Origin: Rhodospirillaceae bacterium
GTDB taxonomy: Bacteria; Pseudomonadota; Alphaproteobacteria; DSM-16000; Inquilinaceae
Assembly: GCA_020425485.1 (NCBI GenBank)
Contig: JAGQRL010000029.1
Coordinates: 1-46,424, forward strand
Length of the DNA stretch: 46,424 bases
Direction: 5' to 3'
Position 1 is the stretch's first letter; every line of letters begins with the position of its first letter. This document shows, in pieces, positions 40,505-46,424 of this stretch. Below the pieces are notes generated by a model that saw only the letters and a list, made by a program, of their open reading frames with translations, had not been told where the DNA came from and did no database searches. The translations under genes were made by a program, and so were the position numbers.

Positions 40505-40948
40505 ATGCCCGATGACGCCAAGCCCGAGCTGCCGACCCTCGACCAGTTCGCCCACCACAGCTACGACAAGCTGCGCTACCGCGATACCGACCGGCAGGGC
40601 CATGTGAACAACGCGGTGTTCGCCACCCTGCTGGATACCGGGCGCACCGAGCTGTTCTACAACCCCGACCGCCCCTTCGCGGATATCGGCTGCAGCTTCG
40701 TCACCGCGCGGCTGACCATCGATTTTCTGGCGGAGATCCACTGGCCCGGCCGTGTCGATGTCGGCACCCGCATCGGCCGCATCGGCCGCAGCTCCACCAC
40801 GGTGGAACAGGCCCTGTTCCAGGATGGCCGCTGTGTGGCCACCGCCACCGCCATCGTCGTCCAGGTCGGTGCCGATGGCCGCGGGCATCCGTTCTCCCAG
40901 CATGCCGTCGACGTGCTGACCGGCTACGCCCCCAACCTGGCGCAATAG
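40505..40948 (+). CDS. Hotdog-fold acyl-CoA thioesterase (4HBT family)
   Basis: A 147-residue protein; GGAG lies 9 bases before the ATG. The 4-hydroxybenzoyl-CoA thioesterase pattern is clear: YRDTDRQGHVNNAVFATLLDTGR with the catalytic Asp, followed by the central strands VTARLTIDFLAEIHWPGRVDVGTRI and SSTTVEQALFQDGRCVATATAIVV. It hydrolyses acyl-CoA to the free acid and CoA. After the BKACE gene (115 bp gap) it is well placed to hydrolyse the acyl-CoA product, as betainyl-CoA thioesterase does in carnitine breakdown. Confidence 0.9.
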   Translation: MPDDAKPELPTLDQFAHHSYDKLRYRDTDRQGHVNNAVFATLLDTGRTELFYNPDRPFADIGCSFVTARLTIDFLAEIHWPGRVDVGTRIGRIGRSSTTVEQALFQDGRCVATATAIVVQVGADGRGHPFSQHAVDVLTGYAPNLAQ

Positions 40949-40975
40949 GCTCCCGCCGATCGGCACCGCCGCCCC

Positions 40976-41692
40976 TCAGGGCAGCTTGGGCAGGCCCGTG
41001 GCCGCGGCCGCTTCGTATTCCGATTTGTAGTACCGGTGGATCCAGAAATGGGCCGAGCGGATATCCAGCGCGATGGCCCGCCTGGCCGAGGCCCGATCGC
41101 GCCGCGCAATGGCGTCGATGGCGTCGTCGTGCACCTTGTAGCCGATCTCGAAGATCTTGAAGAACTTGTCGGTGTCGGACCGCAGCATGGCGAGGATCGG
41201 CCCGGTCCGCAGCCACAGGCTGGAGATGATGTCCAGAAGCTGGGGATAGGCCGCCGCCTTGTAGATTTCGAAATGGAAGGACTGATTGCCCGACAGCGCC
41301 CCTTCCAGGTCCGACGCCCTGAGGGCCTCGCGCATGGCGTTGTTGTGGAATTTCAGGCGATCGACGAGCAACGGATCCTTGGACGAGCACGCCTTTTCCG
41401 TGGCAAAGCCCTCAACCTCGATCCTGATGCGAATATATTCTTCGTGGACGCTGTCCACGTAGGACGCGACGCGCAGCAGCCGGTCGGACGACTGTTCCAG
41501 CGCCTTTTCCGCCACCAGCCGCTTGGTCGCCTCGCGCACCGGCATGGGGCTGGTGCCGAACGCCTCCGCCAGCCGCCGGATCGACACCGGCTCGCCCGGC
41601 AGGAACTGGCCCTTCAGCAGAGCCAGGCGAAGGCTCTGGTAGACCCGTTCCTGCACCGTGGTCACATCCACCGGTGCCAGCTCGATGTTCAT
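40976..41692 (-). CDS. GntR-family (FCD-type) transcriptional regulator
   Basis: A 238-residue regulator facing the thioesterase gene with a 27 bp gap. The helix-turn-helix (about 12-75) reads QERVYQSLRLALLKGQFLPGEPVSIRRLAEAFGTSPMPVREATKRL, a GntR hallmark. The FCD domain (85-225) has candidate metal-ligand His in NQSFHFEIYKAA and SAHFWIHRYY. It probably controls the importer-SDR-BKACE-thioesterase genes; the GATCAC cluster near 32950 is a possible target. The 214 bp upstream (41693-41906) show only a lone TATAAC on the minus strand and no clear -35. Confidence 0.92.
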   Translation of the reverse strand: MNIELAPVDVTTVQERVYQSLRLALLKGQFLPGEPVSIRRLAEAFGTSPMPVREATKRLVAEKALEQSSDRLLRVASYVDSVHEEYIRIRIEVEGFATEKACSSKDPLLVDRLKFHNNAMREALRASDLEGALSGNQSFHFEIYKAAAYPQLLDIISSLWLRTGPILAMLRSDTDKFFKIFEIGYKVHDDAIDAIARRDRASARRAIALDIRSAHFWIHRYYKSEYEAAAATGLPKLP

Positions 41693-41906
41693 GTCACGCT
41701 TCCGAGACGTTCAACGCGCGAAATCCCACCCCCGTCGTCCCCACGAGAGTTAGAGCGTTCTTGCCCGTAGGAGTTATAGCGAAAATCACCACTGGCCACT
41801 CAGGTCAGACCCGCCACTCGCCAGCCCATCCAATATCTTACAAAGGCTTACATGGCTAGGTTGCTCGGGATTGTTCAAGGGCAGCTCGTCTAGTGTGGGC
41901 TCTGAC

Positions 41907-42962
41907 CTAGTAGTCTCTCGCGACTCTGAAGCCGATATCGTTGAGGCCAGTGGTCGAACTCCAGGGAAATCGGATCATGGTTCGAACCGTCATCAACGGA
42001 CGGTATGCCCATGAAACGCCAAAGGGCATGCGCTGAGAGCAATCGCCCTCTAGCGAAGGGCGCGCCGTCTCCGACGGATATCTGAACATCTGCCCATTCC
42101 AGCAATCCTCTGTCCACTCTCGAACATTCCCGGCTATGTCATAGAGGCTGCGGAAATCCGGGTCAAACTGATGAACGGGAGAGGTATGGCTAAATCCATC
42201 CTGACAGCCAGCCAACTCCCAGCCTTGATAATATTCCTCAGCAGATTGGTCCGGAATATTAGCTCCAGGACAGACGGTTTCTGCAAAGAATATTGTAAAA
42301 TATGTCTCTAAGCTTGAAGAGTACTCGACTTCAGCTTCCGTCGGCAGGCGATAGGACTGAGATGTCAGGTTCGAGAGCCATTGTGCGTAGGCCTGGGCGT
42401 CGTCCCAACTCACGCAGACCACCGGGTGATCCTGCCCTTGCGAAAACCCCGGATTCTGCCAGTTCAAACTCAGCGATGGGTCATATGACACCGGGATCTC
42501 GCGGCCGACAGCGTTGGTCCAGGCGCTGCACTGGTCGGCACTCCTGTGCCCGGTAGCGGCAACAAATGTCGCGTACTGCTGGACCGTGACTTCGGTCCGA
42601 GCGAGGGCAAACCGGCCGATCGAGGTGTAGGTTACCGGTGCATCGTCGTCGATCACCCGGCCCCCAACGATGGTGGGCGGATTGGGCATCGTGCCCGACT
42701 GGATGGCGACCATCTCAGGACAAGCCGGACAATCGCGAAAGGTTTGCCCGGGTACAGGTGCCGGCCTTGACGGATACTCCGGTTGGCCATAATCCGGACC
42801 AAGAAGATCTTCGAAGGATTGCGCGACGGCCGGCGCATTCAGCGTCGCAAGAACAACGACGGCCGCCAATGCAAAGATCGTTCGCCCCCAGATAGATCGA
42901 TTGCCCATCCGGCGGATAGTCGCACGCGCTGGCGATGACGTAGGCCCCTTCTTGTCAACCAT
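41907..42962 (-). CDS. Secreted FGE/sulfatase-modifying-factor-fold protein
   Basis: A 351-residue protein. The ATG at 42962 follows GAGAGGGGG; the first 18 residues form a long polar n-region before a signal peptide (hydrophobic core ALAAVVVLATLNAPAVAQ, to about 48). Residues 85-351 have the FGE-sulfatase fold: FALARTEVTVQQYATFVAATGH, HPVVCVSWDDAQAYAQWLS, RLPTEAEVEYSSS (205-217), YDIAGNVREWTEDCW and the ending DIGFRVARDY. The usual RGGSW core is degenerate (MPFGVSWAYR), so formylglycine-generating activity is doubtful. Many such proteins are binding or structural partners. It lies 5 bases after the kinase gene and is clearly cotranscribed. Pairing of Ser/Thr kinases with FGE domains recurs in bacteria. 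Confidence 0.85.
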   Translation of the reverse strand: MVDKKGPTSSPARATIRRMGNRSIWGRTIFALAAVVVLATLNAPAVAQSFEDLLGPDYGQPEYPSRPAPVPGQTFRDCPACPEMVAIQSGTMPNPPTIVGGRVIDDDAPVTYTSIGRFALARTEVTVQQYATFVAATGHRSADQCSAWTNAVGREIPVSYDPSLSLNWQNPGFSQGQDHPVVCVSWDDAQAYAQWLSNLTSQSYRLPTEAEVEYSSSLETYFTIFFAETVCPGANIPDQSAEEYYQGWELAGCQDGFSHTSPVHQFDPDFRSLYDIAGNVREWTEDCWNGQMFRYPSETARPSLEGDCSQRMPFGVSWAYRPLMTVRTMIRFPWSSTTGLNDIGFRVARDY

Positions 42963-42967
42963 GGTCG

Positions 42968-45478
42968 CTACCCCCTCTCATAGCAGGCAAGATTGTCCGG
43001 TGATCCCAGAAGCCGGAGCGCCCGGTCGGCCTCCTCCAGTCCCTGGGCTGCCGCAAGTTCCAGCAGCCGGCGCGCCTCCCCCCGGTTCATCGCAACGCCG
43101 GTGCCGGTGGCGTACATGCTGCCTAGGATATGTTGGGATTGTGCTTGCCCCGCCTCCGCCGCCAACTCGACGACCAGCACGCGTTGCTGAGGCGTCAGTT
43201 CGCCCGTGTCCGCTTCGCCAATCTCGGACTGGAAAGCTCGTATGGCCGCCCTGCTTGCCGGACCGATGATCCCATCATTTCTACCGGAATAGTAGCCAAG
43301 CCCTTGCAAGGCTTGCTGAATAGCGCGCGGTGGAATCGATGCCGCGCGATCGAGCGCCGCTGCGTCACGGGGATCTTCGCCACCGGCTTGGCGCCCGATG
43401 GAAATGGCGGCGGTGGCTATCTGCGCTTCTAGATGCCACACGTCGTCCGCGTCCACCGACAGGAGCCGCCGGTACCAGCCTTCGGCCTCCTCAATGCGGC
43501 CAAGGCAATGGGCGATCTGGCCGGCAACCAGCATCAGCTCCGGCGCCTGAGCTTCGGCCGGAAACTCGGTGAAGACGGCGTCCAGCCTCGATGCCGCCTC
43601 GGGAAGGTTACCCACACGGATTGCTTGCCAAACCTCGGCAAGGCGCCTCGAAGGTAGACTGCCGGTGGCAGATGCCATGGCGGCGACAGCCTCATCGATA
43701 CTGTCTGCGACCTGCTGCGCCAGCTCGTCGTCTCCACTGGTCTGCGCCCGCGCGTTCGCCAACTCCAGGACTACCGCCGACTGGGACAGTCGGCCTTCTT
43801 CGAACAGTGCCTCACCTGCCTGCATCAATGTGCCGGCACTCTCCAGGTCGGGAACAGCGGGGGCCAAGGCCTCAATGCCAGCGGGAGCAGGATCGACCGC
43901 GAGACCACTGGCAGGACCAACGGGCGCACCGCCATCTGGCCTCTCCGGCTCCGGTTCGGCGGCGGTCAACTGGTCCACCTCGCCATCGGCACTTGCAGCA
44001 GCCGGCTCCGGTGCAGCCACAGGGGAGCGCGTTGGCGGGTCGGCGGGCACCGGAACGATGTCCAAGTTGTTTGGCGGCGGAGGCATTTCCTGCGGTGCCG
44101 CCGTCGGTGGTATGGCCACAACGTCGCTTTCGTTGACCTGCCCCTCGGCAAGCGACAACGGCACAGGATCGCCGTCCTCGATGCCGGCGAATTCATCGTG
44201 GTCCGCCACCGTGATTGGATCGGACGGCGGCTCCTGGGTCGGTGTAAGCTCCTCAGCGGCGGTTCCGGTGTCAGGCTCCGGCTCCGATGGGGAGATGGCA
44301 CCGCTTTCGCCATCCCATCCCCGATCATCCAAAGACGATTGGCGCTCAACGTCCGGCCCCATCGCTTCCTCCGACGTGTCGGGGACCGCCGGCCACCAAC
44401 TTGCGATGACAACCGCCAAAGACGCCACCGTTGCCCCACCGCCCACGGACGCCCAAAGCACAGCCCGGGAGTGAGGCCGCTTGCTCTCCGGTTCGTCCAC
44501 CGGCGTTGGCCGGTCCTGTTGGCCGATCGCCGACCTGAACACCTCTGCAAACGCACTTGCACTACCGAACCGGTCCGCCGGATCGCGAGCGGTTGCCTTG
44601 GCCACCGCGTCATCAAGCCAATCCGGCAGATCCGGTCGCAGCGTCTTGGGGCGAAGGCAATCGGTCTCAAGCTTGGATTTGATGATTTGGGGAGTTGTCT
44701 TGCTCGAAGCGAACGCTCTGCGCCCGGTCAGGATTCGGAACAGAACGAGGCCGAGGCTGTAGATATCCGACCTCGCATCCCCCTCCTGTCCTTGATCATA
44801 AAGCTCCGGTGCGATGTATACTGTTGTCCCCACCGGCGAGCCGGTAAGAGTCAATCTGGTGTCATTCTCTATTCTGGCAATTCCAAAATCCGCCAACTTG
44901 ATCGACCGATCAGCGCCCACCAGTATGTTGTCCGGCTTGATGTCTCGGTGATACACACCTTTGGCGTGAGCGTGCTGAAGCGCATCGAGGACTGTCGAAG
45001 CAATTCGCACCGCTTCGTCCACTGTGGCCGGCTTGCCGACGGGGCAGAATGCCTCTAGCGACTGCCCGTCCACATACTCCATGACGAGGTACGGAGCCCC
45101 GTAGAGCGGCGGGCCATCTTCCGCACTGCCAGTGTCGTACACTCTCACGATTGCATTGTGGTCGAAGCGGCCCACCGCCTTGCGTTCCACATTGAACCGA
45201 CGCAGCAGATCGGCCCATTGGCTACTATTGGCCTGGCGGTCCGGATGGACCACCTTGATAGCAACAGGCCGGCCCATGCCTGCGTCGTAAGCTTTGAGCA
45301 CGTTCCCCATGCCGCCCTTGCCGATCCACGCTTCGATTCGATAGCGACCGATCGTCTTCGGCAGGACATGATCGCGGTTTTTTGACTCGAGTTGCGAATC
45401 GCTGAAGGTTTCGTTGGCTTTGCTGCGCTTCTCAACCAACGTTGTCGCTCCGCCAGACGGCCCACCACACTTTTTCAT
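42968..45478 (-). CDS. Membrane Ser/Thr protein kinase with periplasmic peptidoglycan-binding and Sel1 regions
   Basis: An 836-residue PknB-type kinase. Kinase domain about 45-315: glycine loop GKGGMG (53-58), Lys75 in VAIKVV, catalytic loop HRDIKPDN (177-184), DFG at 197-199, GTTVYIAPE and SDIYSLGLVLF. All catalytic residues are present. One transmembrane helix lies at about 338-360. Outside is a long acidic, Pro-rich linker (365-550), a TPR-like helical region (about 560-700), a peptidoglycan-binding-like domain (716-770: AIQQALQGLGYYSGRNDGIIGPASRAAIRAFQ-type) and one or two Sel1 repeats (about 775-825: GSMYATGTGVAMNRGEARRLLELAA). It probably senses a cell-wall state and signals inward. Phosphatase and substrates are not adjacent. 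GC content is somewhat lower than in neighbouring metabolic genes. Confidence 0.93.
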   Translation of the reverse strand: MKKCGGPSGGATTLVEKRSKANETFSDSQLESKNRDHVLPKTIGRYRIEAWIGKGGMGNVLKAYDAGMGRPVAIKVVHPDRQANSSQWADLLRRFNVERKAVGRFDHNAIVRVYDTGSAEDGPPLYGAPYLVMEYVDGQSLEAFCPVGKPATVDEAVRIASTVLDALQHAHAKGVYHRDIKPDNILVGADRSIKLADFGIARIENDTRLTLTGSPVGTTVYIAPELYDQGQEGDARSDIYSLGLVLFRILTGRRAFASSKTTPQIIKSKLETDCLRPKTLRPDLPDWLDDAVAKATARDPADRFGSASAFAEVFRSAIGQQDRPTPVDEPESKRPHSRAVLWASVGGGATVASLAVVIASWWPAVPDTSEEAMGPDVERQSSLDDRGWDGESGAISPSEPEPDTGTAAEELTPTQEPPSDPITVADHDEFAGIEDGDPVPLSLAEGQVNESDVVAIPPTAAPQEMPPPPNNLDIVPVPADPPTRSPVAAPEPAAASADGEVDQLTAAEPEPERPDGGAPVGPASGLAVDPAPAGIEALAPAVPDLESAGTLMQAGEALFEEGRLSQSAVVLELANARAQTSGDDELAQQVADSIDEAVAAMASATGSLPSRRLAEVWQAIRVGNLPEAASRLDAVFTEFPAEAQAPELMLVAGQIAHCLGRIEEAEGWYRRLLSVDADDVWHLEAQIATAAISIGRQAGGEDPRDAAALDRAASIPPRAIQQALQGLGYYSGRNDGIIGPASRAAIRAFQSEIGEADTGELTPQQRVLVVELAAEAGQAQSQHILGSMYATGTGVAMNRGEARRLLELAAAQGLEEADRALRLLGSPDNLACYERG

Positions 45479-45650
45479 TGTGCCACTGGGACGGGCGCAC
45501 CGCCAACCGTGCTAAAGGCGTTTTCCACTCACCCGCGGCCGACCCGGCGGCGGGCAGAGCCTTGTGATCTCCTTGCAACGCTCTCCGGGGACCGGCCCGC
45601 ACCCCCACGACCGGCAGACGGTCCCGTCGTCCGCTCCGTGCACCGCCGGC

Positions 45651-46424
45651 TCACTGCCAGTCCAGCACCACCTTGCCCGCCTTGCCGGCGGCGGCGATGG
45701 CGAAGGCCGCCTGGTAGTCGTCCACCTTCATGCGGTGGGTGATCACCTTGCGGACATCGAGCCCGGACTCCAGCATGGCCAGCATCTTGTACCAGGTCTC
45801 GAACATCTCCCGGCCGTAGATGCCGCGCAGCGTCACCAGGCGGAACACCACCTTGCCGAGATCGAAGATGAAGGGCCGGGAGGGAACCCCTAGCAGCGCC
45901 ACGCGCCCGCCCATCACCAGGCTGTCGATCATCTGCTCCAGGGCGGCAGGCGCGCCGCTCATCTCCAGCCCGACGTCGAAGCCTTCCGTCATCTTCAGCT
46001 CCGCCATCACGTCGCGCAGGTCCTCCTTGGTCACGTCGACCGTGCGCAGGTCGCCCACCACCGCTTCGGCCAGCTTCAGGCGCTCGGGATTGACGTCGGT
46101 GATCACCACGTGGCGCGCGCCGACATGCTTGGCCACGGCCGCCCCCATGATGCCGATGGGCCCGGCACCGGTGACGATGACATCCTCGCCGACGAGATCG
46201 AAGGCCAGGGCCGTGTGCACGGCATTGCCCAGGGGATCGAGGATGGCGCCGATCTCGTCGTCCACCGCATCGGGCAGCGGCACGATGTTGAAGGCAGGGA
46301 TGCGGGCGTAGTCGGCAAAGGCGCCGGGAATGTTCACGCCGATGCCCTTGGTTTCGGGGTCGAGATGGTATCTGCCGGCGCGCGCGGCCCGGCTCTTCAT
46401 GCCCACCACATGGCCTTCGCCGGA
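45651..46424 (-). CDS. tdh: L-threonine 3-dehydrogenase (C-terminal 257 residues, cut by window end)
   Basis: The frame is open to the right edge, so the N-terminal 85 or so residues, with the catalytic zinc Cys, lie outside. It is a zinc-type medium-chain dehydrogenase: PGAFADYARIPAFNIVPLPDAV, the cofactor motif VTGAGPIGIMGAAVAKHVGA, acidic Asp in VITDVN (NAD+ type), and a C-terminal stretch TLRGIYGREMFETWYKMLAML that is diagnostic of Tdh. It oxidises threonine to 2-amino-3-ketobutyrate. The partner Kbl ligase is not seen downstream; the next gene on this strand is the kinase 172 bp away, which has its own context. Confidence 0.93.
   Translation of the reverse strand, partial: SGEGHVVGMKSRAARAGRYHLDPETKGIGVNIPGAFADYARIPAFNIVPLPDAVDDEIGAILDPLGNAVHTALAFDLVGEDVIVTGAGPIGIMGAAVAKHVGARHVVITDVNPERLKLAEAVVGDLRTVDVTKEDLRDVMAELKMTEGFDVGLEMSGAPAALEQMIDSLVMGGRVALLGVPSRPFIFDLGKVVFRLVTLRGIYGREMFETWYKMLAMLESGLDVRKVITHRMKVDDYQAAFAIAAAGKAGKVVLDWQ

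Overview
The window is GC-rich, densely packed with genes and has no RNA gene, CRISPR array or insertion sequence that I can see. Gene content and style (FCD-type GntR regulators, TctABC and Liv-type transporters, BKACE, a CHASE hybrid kinase, the CecR-YbhGFSR operon) point to a metabolically versatile Gram-negative bacterium. An alphaproteobacterium of the Rhodospirillales type is my best guess, not a proof. Both ends cut genes: leuC on the left and L-threonine 3-dehydrogenase on the right.

Layout. 1-930: 3' end of leuC. 1081-5524: a conflict-type island with a DUF4157/eCIS-core-like protein ending in a lysozyme-like domain, facing a NACHT STAND ATPase with a pentapeptide-repeat tail in visibly AT-richer DNA. 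5600-8179: CHASE-PAS hybrid histidine kinase. 8473-10426: operon of an atypical SDR, a ChrR-like cupin and a TetR regulator. 10529-10951: MAPEG protein. 11105-16862: the efflux operon cecR-ybhG-ybhF-ybhS-ybhR, apparently with a leaderless first gene. 16896-18689: ClC protein with CBS domains. 18922-19494: small membrane-anchored unknown.

19667-32006: a divergent catabolic locus around a GntR regulator. Leftward: gntR, an isocitrate-lyase-superfamily C-C lyase, an FAD oxidoreductase and the periplasmic receptor tctC. Rightward: an aconitase-like hydratase, a hydantoinase/cyclic-imidase-like amidohydrolase, an isochorismatase-fold amidase, an SDR, tctB, tctA and an NTF2-like protein. Together they could import a cyclic imide or related cyclic amide, open it, deamidate it to a maleate-like diacid, hydrate that to a malate and split it to pyruvate plus a second acid. 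This is the most interesting inference in the window; no reaction is proven by sequence alone.

32128-32685: an unknown protein, followed by about 830 bp without a convincing gene. 33520-41692: a Liv-type ABC importer (receptor, two permeases, two ATPases), an SDR, a BKACE enzyme, a hotdog thioesterase and a divergent-facing GntR regulator. The set resembles carnitine-type beta-hydroxy acid breakdown. 41907-45478: a membrane Ser/Thr kinase with a periplasmic peptidoglycan-binding/Sel1 tail and a secreted FGE-fold partner. 45651-46424: the C-terminal part of tdh.
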